Shown: positions 8,630-17,541 of the stretch, one piece after another
Position numbering within the stretch: the stretch's first letter is position 1
Layout: every line of letters starts with the position of its first letter
DNA from: Pseudomonadota bacterium
Lineage (GTDB): Bacteria > Pseudomonadota > Gammaproteobacteria > Pseudomonadales > UBA5518
DNA length: 64,000 bases
Assembly (NCBI GenBank): GCA_963204845.1
Contig: CAUJIL010000121.1
Location: 1-64,000 of the forward strand
Direction of reading: 5' to 3'
Notes under the pieces: generated by a model
Database searches by the model: none
What the model was told of the DNA's origin: nothing
What the model saw: the letters and a program-made list of their open reading frames with translations, nothing else
Translations under genes and position numbers: made by a program

Positions 8630-10013
8630 GCTGCATGAGCCGCTTGCGCTTGTGTTCCTGGCGCGGCGTCAGCGTGTTGCGCCGGCCGGCGAACGGGTTG
8701 GTGCCGGTGACGAACTCGATCCTGATCGGCGTGCCCACCAGTGCGAGTTCGCGGCGGTAGAAGTTCTCGAGGTAACGGCGGTAGTGATCGGGGACGTCCT
8801 CGGTCTGGTTGCCGTGGATCACGATCACCGGCGGGTTGCTGCCGCCCGGGTGCGCCATGCGCAGCTTGATCCGGCGCCCGCGCACCAGCGGCGGGGCGTG
8901 CCCGGCAACGGCGGCCTCGAGGATGGCAGTAAGACGGTTGGTCGGCAGCTTGCGCTGTGCCGACGCCCACGCGCGGTCGATCGCCGCGTACAGCTGCCCC
9001 ACGTTCGATCCGTGCAGCGCGGAGACGAAATGCACCTCCGCGAACTCCGCGAACACCAGCCGGCGCTCGAGCTCGCTCTTCAGCATCGCCTTGCGGTCGG
9101 CCGCCAGCCCGTCCCACTTGTTGCAGACGATGATCAGTGAACGGCCGCTGTCGATCACGTGCCCGAGCAGGTGCACGTCCTGCTCGACCAGCCCGTCGTG
9201 CGCGTCGATCAGCACCAGCACCACGTTGGCGTCGGCGATCGCCTGCAGCGTCTTCACGATCGAGAACTTCTCGACCGTCTCGTGCACGCTGCGCCGGCGC
9301 CGCAGGCCGGCCGTGTCGATCAGCGTGTAGCGCGCCTCGGCGCGCTCGAAATCGATGTAGATGCTGTCGCGCGTGGTTCCCGGCTGGTCGTAGACGACCA
9401 CGCGCTCCTCGCCGAGGATGCGGTTCACCAGCGTCGACTTGCCGACGTTCGGGCGCCCGACCACCGCGACACGCACGCGCGTGCCACCAGGCTGGAGCGC
9501 GTCCTCGACGGGCTCCTCGACCGGCGGGACGGCAGCGAGCAGCGCACGCTCGAGCTGGCCCATGTTGCGTCCGTGCGCGGCGCTGACCGCCACCAGCGCC
9601 GGTGCGCCGAGTTCGTGGAATTCCGCGCTGGCGACGGACTCGTCGGTGCCGTCGATCTTGTTCACCACCAGCAGGAACGGTTTGCCGCTGCTGCGCAGCA
9701 GCACCAGGATCCGTTGGTCCGCCGGCGTGACGCCGGCGCGCGCATCGACCAGCACCAGCGCGAGGTCGCATTCGGCGATCGCGGCCCGCGACTGGCGCGC
9801 CATCTCGCTGTCGATGCCCTCCTCCTCGCCGCTCAGGCCGCCGGTATCGACGACGATGAAGCGCCGGCCCTCGGCGTGGAATTCGCCGTACTGGCGATCG
9901 CGCGTGAGGCCGGGAATATCGGCGACCAGCGCCTTGCGGCTGCGCGTCAGGCGGTTGAACAGCGTCGACTTGCCGACGTTGGGCCGCCCGACCAGCGCGA
10001 TGACGGGGATCAT
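8601..10013 (-). CDS. der: ribosome biogenesis GTPase Der (EngA)
   Basis: An essential GTPase in 50S subunit assembly, 470 residues. It has two tandem GTPase domains: G1 GRPNVGKS at residues 9-16 and again near residue 185, G3 DTAGL/DTGGL motifs, and G4 NKID and NKWD. A C-terminal KH-like domain follows (residues about 360-450) and ends in a basic tail. The gene follows bamB on the minus strand, as in E. coli and Pseudomonas (hisS-yfgM-bamB-der), with a nine-base gap. The end overlaps the hemoglobin gene by 29 bases. Confidence 0.98.
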   Translation of the reverse strand: MIPVIALVGRPNVGKSTLFNRLTRSRKALVADIPGLTRDRQYGEFHAEGRRFIVVDTGGLSGEEEGIDSEMARQSRAAIAECDLALVLVDARAGVTPADQRILVLLRSSGKPFLLVVNKIDGTDESVASAEFHELGAPALVAVSAAHGRNMGQLERALLAAVPPVEEPVEDALQPGGTRVRVAVVGRPNVGKSTLVNRILGEERVVVYDQPGTTRDSIYIDFERAEARYTLIDTAGLRRRRSVHETVEKFSIVKTLQAIADANVVLVLIDAHDGLVEQDVHLLGHVIDSGRSLIIVCNKWDGLAADRKAMLKSELERRLVFAEFAEVHFVSALHGSNVGQLYAAIDRAWASAQRKLPTNRLTAILEAAVAGHAPPLVRGRRIKLRMAHPGGSNPPVIVIHGNQTEDVPDHYRRYLENFYRRELALVGTPIRIEFVTGTNPFAGRRNTLTPRQEHKRKRLMQHVRKGRGKS

Positions 10014-10022
10014 GCCGGCCGC

Positions 10023-11246
10023 TCAGCGGGTGCCGACACGGAACGCCTTCAGGCCGCCGTTGTTGTCGTAGACGTAGAGCAGGTCGCCGGATGCCAGCAT
10101 GTCGGCGCGCACGCCGGAGGAGTCGGCGCGGCTGCGCCCCGCGACGTGTCCGTCGACCTGCGACAGCAGGTGCACGTAGCCGTCGAAATCGGCGACCGCC
10201 ACGTAGCTTCCCACCGCCACCGGCGTACCCGGCGAGCGGCGAGCGAGTTGCTCGTTCTGCCAGCGCAGTGCGCCGCCGGCGACTTCGTAGGCGCTCACGG
10301 TGCCACTGGTCTCGGCCACGTAGACGTTGCCGAAGCCGGTGCCCACGCCGACGAAACTCGAGGCATCGCGCGCCCACACCGGCCGTCCGTTGGCGAGGGA
10401 CAGGCCGCCCACCTTGCCCTGGTAGCTCACGGCGAAGATCCCCTGCCCGACCAGTACCGGCCGCCCGTCGATGTCGACCGCGCGCTCGATCTCCGACTGG
10501 CCCTGCGGCGTCGCGATGCGCGCCTCCCACAGCAGCGTGCCGACGTCGGCCTTGATCGCGACGATGCGCCCGCTGGCGAGCGCCGCGTACGCCACGCCCT
10601 CGCTGAGCAGCAGCGGCGCCGTGCCGCGCAGCGTCAGCAACGGCATGCTGGTGTCCTGGGTCCAGCGGCGCGCACCGGTGCGCGCGTCCAGCCCGTTGAT
10701 CTTGCCGTCGAGCGTCTGCACCACGACCACGTCCCAGTCGGCCGCCGGCGGCGCCAGCACCTCGCCGCTGACGCGCGCGCGCCACAGCTCGCGACCACTC
10801 GCGCTCTCCAGTGCGATCACATTGCCGCTCGTATCGCCGACCAGCACGAGGTCGCCACCGACGCCCACGCCACCCGACAGGTCGGTGTCGACGTCGGTCT
10901 TCCAGCGTCGCTCGCCGCTCGCGGCGTCGAAGGCGGCGACCGTGCCGTCGGCGGCAGCCGCGAAGATCGCGTCGCCGTCGAGCGCCGGGTGGAGGCGGTT
11001 GAACTTCTTGCCCGGGCCGTTGCCGACACCGGCACTCCAGACCTTGCGCAGTTCGACCTCGGCGCTGAAATCGGTCAGCGGTGCCGGTTCCAGCTCCACC
11101 TGGTCTTCCTCGCCGTCCTCGTCGCCACCGCCGATGCCCTTCACGTAGTCGACCACCGAGCAGCCCGCCAGCGCGATGCCCAACGCCAGCAGCAGCGCGG
11201 CGCGCGCGAACGTGCCGCCGGATCCGGGCGCGATACGGTTCATCAT
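10023..11246 (-). CDS. bamB: outer membrane protein assembly factor BamB
   Basis: A lipoprotein of the BAM complex that helps insert beta-barrel proteins in the outer membrane. The 407-residue product begins with a signal peptide and a lipobox (ALAGC, Cys near residue 29), so it should be anchored at the inner leaflet of the outer membrane. The rest is a PQQ-like eight-bladed propeller with repeats such as AFDAASGERRWK, ALESASGRELWR and GLDARTGARRW. It overlaps yfgM by four bases (ATGA), and der follows after nine bases, the usual gene order. Confidence 0.97.
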   Translation of the reverse strand: MMNRIAPGSGGTFARAALLLALGIALAGCSVVDYVKGIGGGDEDGEEDQVELEPAPLTDFSAEVELRKVWSAGVGNGPGKKFNRLHPALDGDAIFAAAADGTVAAFDAASGERRWKTDVDTDLSGGVGVGGDLVLVGDTSGNVIALESASGRELWRARVSGEVLAPPAADWDVVVVQTLDGKINGLDARTGARRWTQDTSMPLLTLRGTAPLLLSEGVAYAALASGRIVAIKADVGTLLWEARIATPQGQSEIERAVDIDGRPVLVGQGIFAVSYQGKVGGLSLANGRPVWARDASSFVGVGTGFGNVYVAETSGTVSAYEVAGGALRWQNEQLARRSPGTPVAVGSYVAVADFDGYVHLLSQVDGHVAGRSRADSSGVRADMLASGDLLYVYDNNGGLKAFRVGTR

Positions 11247-11998
11247 GGTTGAACTCCCGTGTCAGTGGTTGCGGGCGCGGGCGCCGCGACCAGCGTCGTT
11301 GCGCCGAGCTCGAGTTCGCGCAGCTTCATCTGCAGCAGCGGCGAGACGCGGTTGCCGGCCGCCGCCAGCGCCTCGCGGTAGGCTTCCAGCGCGTCGGCGC
11401 GTTCGCCGCGTTGCACCAGGATGTCGCCGCGCAGCTCGTGACGCTGCAGCAGGAAATCGTCACCACCAGCCGCCTCGAGCGTGGCCAGCGCCGCGTCGGG
11501 CTGGCCGGCCGCGAACTGCACGCGCGCCAGCCGCACCCGAGCCAGCGCGCCAAGCTGCGCATCGCGCGCGTGCCCGAGCAAGGCGTCGAGGCGCGTCGCG
11601 AGTCCGCCACGCGCCGTGTCCGGATTGCGTTCGAGCACCGCCTGGAGGTGCGTCCCGGCCGCAGCCAGATCGTTTTTTTCGACCGCGATGCGCGCAAGGA
11701 TCAGCTCCGCATGGTCGCCAAGGCGCGGCGCGGAACCGATCTTCAGCAATTCGCCGGCCAGGTGTTCGGCGGTGGTGCGCTGCACCTCGTCCGTGGCGGA
11801 ATTCTCCACCGCCTGCAGCAACTGCTGGTACAGCACGGACGCCTGCTCGGCGGCGGACTGCTGGCGCTGCTGCCACCATTGCCAGCCGAACAGGATCGCC
11901 ATCGCGAGTCCCACGCCGATCAGCGTCGAGGAGCCGTTGCTCTCCCACCACTGCTTCAGCGCCCTGATCTGGTCTTCTTCGGTTCGGTAAGGATCCAC
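11243..11998 (-). CDS. yfgM: YfgM family tetratricopeptide protein (SecYEG-associated)
   Basis: A 251-residue protein with a short cytoplasmic N-terminus (EEDQIRALKQWWESNG), one membrane helix (STLIGVGLAMAILFGWQWW) and a periplasmic tetratricopeptide domain. YfgM in E. coli binds the SecYEG translocon and periplasmic chaperones. The start is GTG at 11998 with GGGGAG six bases upstream. It lies between hisS and bamB, as in many gammaproteobacteria, and overlaps bamB by four bases. Assignment rests on architecture plus synteny. Confidence 0.92.
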   Translation of the reverse strand: MDPYRTEEDQIRALKQWWESNGSSTLIGVGLAMAILFGWQWWQQRQQSAAEQASVLYQQLLQAVENSATDEVQRTTAEHLAGELLKIGSAPRLGDHAELILARIAVEKNDLAAAGTHLQAVLERNPDTARGGLATRLDALLGHARDAQLGALARVRLARVQFAAGQPDAALATLEAAGGDDFLLQRHELRGDILVQRGERADALEAYREALAAAGNRVSPLLQMKLRELELGATTLVAAPAPATTDTGVQP

Positions 11999-12016
11999 GC
12001 ATTCTCCCCGTCGGGT

Positions 12017-13318
12017 TCAATCGGCCGCGTCGGACGCGGGCGTGCCGAGCTGCCGGGCCAGCACATCCGCGAGTCCCGCGCTGGGCACCCGGGACTGCGG
12101 CAGCCCGCCCGCGCGCAGTCCACGCACGCTGATTTCGTCCGCCGCCAGTTCGTCGGCGCCCACGATCAGCGCCAGCGTCGCGCCGCTGCGGTCGGCCTTC
12201 TTCATCTGGCTGCGCATGCTGCCCTCGCCGCAGTGCATCTGCATGCGCAGCCACGGCAGGCGATCGCGCAGCGCCTCGGCGACGACGAACGCGAAACGCT
12301 GCGCCGCGGCGTCGCCGACCACCCAGAAAACATGCGGCTCGGCCGCGTCGTCGGCGCCCACGCCGGCCGCACCGAGCAGCAGCACGAGACGCTCGACGCC
12401 CATCGCAAAACCCGCGCCCGTCGTCGGCGGTCCGCCAAGTTGCGTGACCAGAGCATCGTAGCGGCCGCCGGCGCAGACGGTGCCCTGTGCGCCCAGGCTG
12501 TCGGTCACCCACTCGTAGACGGTCTTCCCGTAGTAGTCGAGCCCGCGCACCAGCGCCGGATTCACGCGGTACACCACGCCGGCGGCATCGAGCAGCGCGC
12601 GCAGCCCGTCCATGTGCGCACGCGACTCCTCGTCGAGCCACGTGTCCAGCGACGGGGCTCCTGCCAGCACCTCGCGCGTGCCGGGGTCCTTGCTGTCCAG
12701 GATGCGCAACGGATTCGTGCCCAGCCGACGCCGGCTGTCCTCGTCGAGTGCGTCGAGATGCGCGCCGAGGTACGCGACCAGCGCCTCGCGGTAGGCGGCG
12801 CGCGCTGCGGCGCTGCCCAGCGAATTGATCTCCAGCCGCACCAGCGGCGCCACCCCGAGCCGGCGCCACAGCCGCGCGAGCAGCAGCAGGTGCTCGGCCT
12901 CGATGTCCGGCCCGGCCACGCCGAAGGCCTCGACGCCGATCTGGTGGAACTGGCGCTGGCGTCCCATCTGCGGCCGCTCGTGGCGGAACATCGGCCCGGC
13001 GTACCACAGTCGCAGCGGCAGACTCTGCAACAGTCCGTTCTGCAGCACGGCGCGCACGCAGCCCGCGGTGCCTTCGGGTCGCAGCGTCAGGCTGTCACCG
13101 TTGCGGTCGGCGAAAGTGTACATCTCCTTCTCGACGATGTCGGTGACCTCGCCGATCGAGCGGCAGAACAGCTCGGTGGGCTCGAGCAGCGGCAGCCGGA
13201 TCTCGCGGTAGGCGTGCGCGTGTAGCAGCGCGCCGACCTCGCGCTCGATGCGCTGCCACACCGCGGTCTGCGTGGGCAGGATATCGGGCATGCCGCGGAC
13301 GGCCCTGAGTTGCTGCAA
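12017..13318 (-). CDS. hisS: histidine--tRNA ligase
   Basis: Class II aminoacyl-tRNA synthetase that charges tRNA-His in the cytoplasm. Visible motifs are the N-terminal RAVRGMPDILP, motif 2 FRHERPQMGRQRQFHQIG, the histidine-A loop LVRGLDYYGKTVYEW, and motif 3 GFAMGVERLVLLL; an anticodon-binding domain forms the last ~100 residues. I chose the TTG at 13318, which has CCGGAG about eight bases upstream and gives 433 residues, close to the family norm. The frame also opens at a TTG at 13375, which would add 19 unusual residues. The neighbours ispG (upstream) and yfgM (downstream) follow the common gene order. Confidence 0.96.
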   Translation of the reverse strand: MQQLRAVRGMPDILPTQTAVWQRIEREVGALLHAHAYREIRLPLLEPTELFCRSIGEVTDIVEKEMYTFADRNGDSLTLRPEGTAGCVRAVLQNGLLQSLPLRLWYAGPMFRHERPQMGRQRQFHQIGVEAFGVAGPDIEAEHLLLLARLWRRLGVAPLVRLEINSLGSAAARAAYREALVAYLGAHLDALDEDSRRRLGTNPLRILDSKDPGTREVLAGAPSLDTWLDEESRAHMDGLRALLDAAGVVYRVNPALVRGLDYYGKTVYEWVTDSLGAQGTVCAGGRYDALVTQLGGPPTTGAGFAMGVERLVLLLGAAGVGADDAAEPHVFWVVGDAAAQRFAFVVAEALRDRLPWLRMQMHCGEGSMRSQMKKADRSGATLALIVGADELAADEISVRGLRAGGLPQSRVPSAGLADVLARQLGTPASDAAD

Positions 13319-13402
13319 CGCGCTGGTCTCCGGATTCAACTGGCGAGGCGCCGCGGTGAACGCGCGGCCGGGCAAAAAAACATGCGCACGGTATAGCCTG
13401 CC

Positions 13403-14527
13403 TCAGGCTTTGGCAATCAGCGTGCCGTCCCCGGCAGCCGGCGCCGCGGCCTTTTCGGCCAGCGCGGCACGGATGGTCCGCTCGATGTCGTCGATGAGCG
13501 ACGTCGAATCGGTCTTGTGGTGCGGCTCGCCGCCGACGAACACGAGGTTGCGCGGCGCGCTGCCGGTGACACCGACGTCGGCCTCGCGCGACTCGCCGGG
13601 CCCGTTCACGTAGCAACCGATGATCGCCACATCGAGCGGCTCGCTCACGTCCTCGAGGCGCCGTTCGAGTTCGTTCACGGTCGTGATCACGTCGAAGTTC
13701 TGCCGCGAACAGCTGGGACAGGCGACAAAGTTGATGCCCTTGGCGCGCAGGCGCAGGCTCTTCAGCACGTCCCAGCCGACCCGCACCTCCTCGACCGGGT
13801 CGGCCGCGAGCGAGACGCGGATGGTGTCGCCGATACCGTCCATCAGCAGCATGCCGAGACCGATCGCGGACTTGACCGTGCCGCCCCGCAAACCGCCGGC
13901 CTCGGTGATCCCGAGGTGCAGCGGCTGCTCGATCTGGCCGGCGATCTTGCGGTACGCCTCCACCGTCATGAACACGTCCGATGCCTTCAGGCTGACCTTG
14001 AAGTCCTGGAAATCGTGGCGGTCGAGGATGTCGATGTGGCGCAGCGCCGACTCGACCATCGCGTCGGCGCAGGGTTCGCGGTACTTGCGCTGCAGTTCCT
14101 TCTCGAGCGAACCGGCATTGACGCCGATGCGGATCGGGATGCCGTGGTCACGCGCGGCCTCGATCACCGCGCGCACGCGATCCTCGCGGCCGATGTTGCC
14201 GGGATTGATGCGCAGGCAATCCACGCCGCCCTTGGCGACCGCGAGCGCGATCCGGTAGTCGAAATGGATGTCGGCGACCAGCGGCACCCGCACCTGGCGG
14301 CGGATCGCGGCGAAGGCCTGCGCCGCGTCCATGCTCGGCACCGAGACGCGCACGATATCGGCACCGGCCGCCGCCAGCGCCTCGATCTGGGCCACCGTCG
14401 CCGCCACGTCGCAGGTCTCGGTGTTCGTCATGCTCTGCACCGAAATCGGGGCGTCGCCGCCCACCGGCACCGAGCCGACCATGATGCGGCGCGAGCGCCG
14501 CCGGACGATGGGGGAAGGATGCAGCAT
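13403..14527 (-). CDS. ispG: flavodoxin-dependent 4-hydroxy-3-methylbut-2-enyl-diphosphate synthase
   Basis: A [4Fe-4S] enzyme of the MEP isoprenoid pathway that converts methylerythritol cyclodiphosphate to HMBPP; 374 residues. The TIM-barrel half starts with VGGDAPISVQSMTNTET, and the cluster-binding half has CPSCSRQNFDV plus a third Cys in IIGCYVNGPGE. The gene sits between rodZ and hisS, the usual arrangement. It starts one base after the rodZ stop, which suggests coupling. Since IspG needs a cluster, it is a client of whichever Fe-S assembly route replaces the missing isc genes here. Confidence 0.98.
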   Translation of the reverse strand: MLHPSPIVRRRSRRIMVGSVPVGGDAPISVQSMTNTETCDVAATVAQIEALAAAGADIVRVSVPSMDAAQAFAAIRRQVRVPLVADIHFDYRIALAVAKGGVDCLRINPGNIGREDRVRAVIEAARDHGIPIRIGVNAGSLEKELQRKYREPCADAMVESALRHIDILDRHDFQDFKVSLKASDVFMTVEAYRKIAGQIEQPLHLGITEAGGLRGGTVKSAIGLGMLLMDGIGDTIRVSLAADPVEEVRVGWDVLKSLRLRAKGINFVACPSCSRQNFDVITTVNELERRLEDVSEPLDVAIIGCYVNGPGESREADVGVTGSAPRNLVFVGGEPHHKTDSTSLIDDIERTIRAALAEKAAAPAAGDGTLIAKA

Positions 14528-14528
14528 C

Positions 14529-15035
14529 TCAGGGCGTATCCGAGTGCGAGAGGTGTTCCGGCGCCACCAACGGCACCACCCGTGCGCCGGCGGCGGTCTC
14601 GACGGTCACCGTCGCTTCCATCGCGTCACCACCTTCCGCGCCCGGGCCACGGCTGTGGAACAGGTATAACGCACTCGCCGCCAGCAGCAGCAGGACCAGT
14701 CCCACGCGCCCGGCTCCCGCGGCACCGGGTGGTGACAGCTGCGCCGGTGTCTGGGCGCGCGGCGCATTGCCGGACTCCGGGCGCACCCGCCGCCGGCAGG
14801 CCACGATCTCGTCCGGATCGAGGCCTAGCAGCCGCGCGTAGTTGCGCAGGTAACCGCGCACGAAGGTGTCACCGCGCAGACGTTCGTACTCGTTGTGCTC
14901 GAGCGCGCGCACGACGTACTGCAGCAGGTGCAGCTGCTCGGCCACCTCCTCGATGCCGAGTCCGGCGCCCTCGCGCGCGGCCCGCAGCAGCGCACCGGGT
15001 CCATCGTCTGTCCGCCGATCGTCTGCGCGCGTCAT
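14529..15035 (-). CDS. rodZ: RodZ-like helix-turn-helix membrane protein, short form
   Basis: RodZ links MreB filaments to the cell-wall elongation machinery. The 168-residue product has the N-terminal HTH domain (LLRAAREGAGLGIEEVAEQL to RGYLRNYARLLGLDPDEIV, residues ~15-75) and a single membrane helix (RVGLVLLLLAASALYLF, near residues 115-135). Only about 35 residues follow, so the periplasmic DUF4115 domain of E. coli RodZ (337 residues in all) is missing. ispG begins immediately downstream, so no detached C-terminal part is hidden there. Synteny with pilW and ispG supports the name; function in shape control is less sure because of the truncation. Confidence 0.8.
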   Translation of the reverse strand: MTRADDRRTDDGPGALLRAAREGAGLGIEEVAEQLHLLQYVVRALEHNEYERLRGDTFVRGYLRNYARLLGLDPDEIVACRRRVRPESGNAPRAQTPAQLSPPGAAGAGRVGLVLLLLAASALYLFHSRGPGAEGGDAMEATVTVETAAGARVVPLVAPEHLSHSDTP

Positions 15036-15041
15036 TGCGGC

Positions 15042-15827
15042 TCAGTTCCCGGTCCGGGTGGCCGTGTACTCGCGGAATTCCGCGGACTCGGGATAGAGGT
15101 TGCGCAACTGCAGCGCGTAGCTCGCCTCGGCGTCACGATCGTTGTTGACGCGCGCCAGGCCGATGCCGAGCAGCAGGCTGCGCGGGGACTGGCGCGGCGC
15201 CAGGGCGCGGAAGCGCTCGTAGTAGCGCGTGGCCGCCGCGGGCTGTCCGCGGGCGTGCTCGATGAACGCCAGCTCGAGCAGCGCGGCCCACTGGCGACGG
15301 TCCATCTTGACCGCGCGCTGCAGCACCTCCTCGGCGCGCGCGGTATCGCCGACCTTGTTGTACGCGCGGCCGAGGTTCGTGAACGCCGAGGCGCGCGACT
15401 CGTACAGCGTGTCAGCGACCACCTGTTCCAGCTCGCGGATCGCGCCGCGCGTGTCGCCGCGCTCGTACAGGAACGCCGCGTAGTTGTTGCGCGCACGCGA
15501 GAACTTCGGATCGGCCCCGAGCGCGCGGCGGAAATGATCCTCCGCGAGCTCGTATTCGCCGGTGCGCCAGAACACCTGCGCCAGCGTGTCGTGCACCGGT
15601 GCGGAGCGTGGGTCGAGTTCGAGCGCACGACGCAGGTGCACCACCGCCTGCTCGGTGTTGCCCTTCTCGAGATACGCGGTCGCAGCTTCCACCCGGCGCT
15701 GGATCTCCGCTTCCTTGTCGGCCTTGAACGAGGAGCCGGTCAGCGTGGTCGTCGTGCAGCCGGAGAGCAGGACCGCGGCCACGAGCAGCGCGCCCAGGAC
15801 CGAACGGTTGAGCAACGTGGCGGTCAT
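15042..15827 (-). CDS. pilW: type IV pilus biogenesis/stability protein PilW (PilF)
   Basis: An outer-membrane lipoprotein that acts as pilotin for the PilQ secretin. The 261-residue product has a lipoprotein signal (LVAAVLLSGC) followed by tetratricopeptide repeats that cover most of the chain, such as AVVHLRRALELDPRSAPVHD and EDHFRRALGADPKFSRARNN. The ATG at 15827 lies in a four-base overlap (ATGA) with the rlmN stop, which fixes the start. The rlmN-pilW-rodZ-ispG order is the same as in Pseudomonas. Type IV pilus structural genes are not in this window. Confidence 0.93.
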   Translation of the reverse strand: MTATLLNRSVLGALLVAAVLLSGCTTTTLTGSSFKADKEAEIQRRVEAATAYLEKGNTEQAVVHLRRALELDPRSAPVHDTLAQVFWRTGEYELAEDHFRRALGADPKFSRARNNYAAFLYERGDTRGAIRELEQVVADTLYESRASAFTNLGRAYNKVGDTARAEEVLQRAVKMDRRQWAALLELAFIEHARGQPAAATRYYERFRALAPRQSPRSLLLGIGLARVNNDRDAEASYALQLRNLYPESAEFREYTATRTGN

Positions 15828-16975
15828 GTGCGGGCCTCGGGTGAACAGGGCGCCGCGGCGCGGTGGCGCGCCGAGCGTCTGGTGCGATCGCTTACGCGCC
15901 CCACCAGCTGGCCGCAGGCAGCGTCGATGTCGTCCCCGCGCGTGGTACGCACGGTCACGCGGTAGCCGGCATCGTTCAGCACGTTCCAGAAACGGCTGAC
16001 CGCGTTGCGGCTGGGCCGCTCGTAGCTCGACTGCGGGAACGGATTGAAGGGAATCAGGTTGATCTTGCACGGGAAGCCGCGCAGCAGCGCGGCCAGTTCG
16101 TGCGCCAGCGCGACGCTGTCGTTGAGGTCCTTGATCAGCGTGTACTCGACCGTCACGACGCGCTTGACGTCGGTCTGCGCGTCCATGTAACGGCGCGCCG
16201 AGTCGAGCAGGGCGCGGATCGGGTAGCGGCGGTTGACCGGCATCAGCCGGTCGCGCAGCGCATCGTTGGGCGCGTGCAGCGAGATCGCCAGCGAGGCCTC
16301 GCTGAGGCCGGCGAGGCGATCCAGCGCCGGGACCACGCCGGCGGTGCTCAGCGTCACCCGCCGTTTCGAGATCCCGTACGCGAAGTCATCCATCATCAGA
16401 TCCATCGCCGCGACGACGTTGTCGAAGTTTAGCAGAGGCTCGCCCATGCCCATCAGCACCACGTTGGTGATGCTGCGCTGACCGCCGCGCTTCGGCAGCC
16501 CGAAGGTCCTGGCCGCGATCCACACCTGGCCGATGATCTCGGCCGCGCTGAGGTCGCGCTGGAAACCCTGCTTGCCGGTCGAGCAGAAACTGCAGTCGAG
16601 CGCGCACCCCACCTGCGAGGACACGCACAGCGTGCCGCGCCCTTGCTCGGGGATGAACACCGTCTCGACCGAACCGCCACCGTCGACGCGGATCAGCCAC
16701 TTGCGGGTGCCGTCGGCCGAGACGTGCTCCTCGGCCACCGCTGGAGGACGCACCTCGGCGCAGGCGGCCAGCCGCTCGCGCAGCGCACGACCGATGTCGG
16801 TCATGCGCGCGAAGTCGTCGACTCCCTGGTGGTAGATCCACTTGAACAGCTGCTGCGCGCGCCACGGCTTCTCGCCGAGCGCGACCATGAACTCCTCGAG
16901 GCGCGCGCGCGGCATGCCCAGCAGGTTGACCCGGGCCGGAACCGCGTCGCTGACAATCGGCGGAGCGCTGCTCAT
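15824..16975 (-). CDS. rlmN: 23S rRNA (adenine2503-C2)/tRNA (adenine37-C2) methyltransferase RlmN
   Basis: A radical-SAM methyltransferase that modifies A2503 of 23S rRNA and A37 of some tRNAs. The 383-residue product has the cluster motif CSFCSTGKQGF (CxxxCxxC pattern begins at CALDC), the GMGEPLLNFDNV glycine segment, and a C-terminal domain with the resolving cysteine in AACGQLVG. The ATG at 16975 is preferred to a longer Arg-rich extension. It follows ndk by 19 bases and overlaps pilW by four. It needs a [4Fe-4S] cluster, another client of Fe-S assembly. Confidence 0.97.
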   Translation of the reverse strand: MSSAPPIVSDAVPARVNLLGMPRARLEEFMVALGEKPWRAQQLFKWIYHQGVDDFARMTDIGRALRERLAACAEVRPPAVAEEHVSADGTRKWLIRVDGGGSVETVFIPEQGRGTLCVSSQVGCALDCSFCSTGKQGFQRDLSAAEIIGQVWIAARTFGLPKRGGQRSITNVVLMGMGEPLLNFDNVVAAMDLMMDDFAYGISKRRVTLSTAGVVPALDRLAGLSEASLAISLHAPNDALRDRLMPVNRRYPIRALLDSARRYMDAQTDVKRVVTVEYTLIKDLNDSVALAHELAALLRGFPCKINLIPFNPFPQSSYERPSRNAVSRFWNVLNDAGYRVTVRTTRGDDIDAACGQLVGRVSDRTRRSARHRAAAPCSPEART

Positions 16976-16994
16976 GGCGCGCGCGGGAGCGCCC

Positions 16995-17423
16995 TCACGG
17001 GCGATCGCAGAGCTCGGTGGCAGCAAAGAAGTACGCGATCTCGCGCGCCGCCGAAGCCGGCGAATCCGAGCCGTGCACCGCGTTGGCGTCGATGCTCGAG
17101 GCGAAATCGGCGCGGATCGTTCCCGGCGCGGCTTCCTTCGGGTTGGTCGCACCCATCAGTTCACGGTTGCGCGCCACCGCGCCCTCGCCCTCCAGCACCT
17201 GCACCAGCACCGGCCCCGAGGTCATGAACCCGATCAGCGCCGGATAGAACGGCCGCCCCTTGTGCTCGGCATAGAAACCGCCCGCGGCGGTCTCGCCAAG
17301 GCGCAGCATCTTCGCGGCGACGATGCGCAGGCCGTTCTTCTCGAAACGCGACAGGATCTCGCCGATGGCGTTCTTCGCCACCGCGTCGGGCTTGATGATG
17401 GACAGGGTACGCTCGATGCTCAT
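16995..17423 (-). CDS. ndk: nucleoside diphosphate kinase
   Basis: Balances nucleoside triphosphate pools by transferring the gamma-phosphate through a phosphohistidine. The 142-residue product starts with ERTLSIIKPDAVAKN, contains the catalytic His in NAVHGSDSPASA and has normal family length. It has its own promoter (-10 TATAAT at 17489-17494). In Pseudomonas ndk follows the isc operon end (fdx-iscX); here it directly follows iscS with only 118 bases between. Confidence 0.98.
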   Translation of the reverse strand: MSIERTLSIIKPDAVAKNAIGEILSRFEKNGLRIVAAKMLRLGETAAGGFYAEHKGRPFYPALIGFMTSGPVLVQVLEGEGAVARNRELMGATNPKEAAPGTIRADFASSIDANAVHGSDSPASAAREIAYFFAATELCDRP

Positions 17424-17488
17424 GCAGATGCTCCGTGGGGCCGGGACGACCGGGCGCGAACCGCCGGGCCGGTGAAAAAGGGACGGCG

Positions 17489-17512
17489 ATTATACGTGCC
17501 GGGTTGACCCGG
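17489..17512 (-). promoter_or_regulatory. ndk promoter -10 box with overlapping palindrome
   Basis: On the minus strand, a perfect TATAAT lies at 17489-17494, about 66 bases upstream of the ndk ATG. A perfect palindrome with six-base arms, CCGGGT-TG-ACCCGG, occupies 17499-17512, between the -10 and -35 positions. No convincing -35 hexamer was found, and there is no T-run that would make the palindrome a terminator for iscS. It may be an operator. Confidence 0.5.
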
Positions 17513-17541
17513 GGTAAGTGACAAACAGCGCAAAACCGCCC

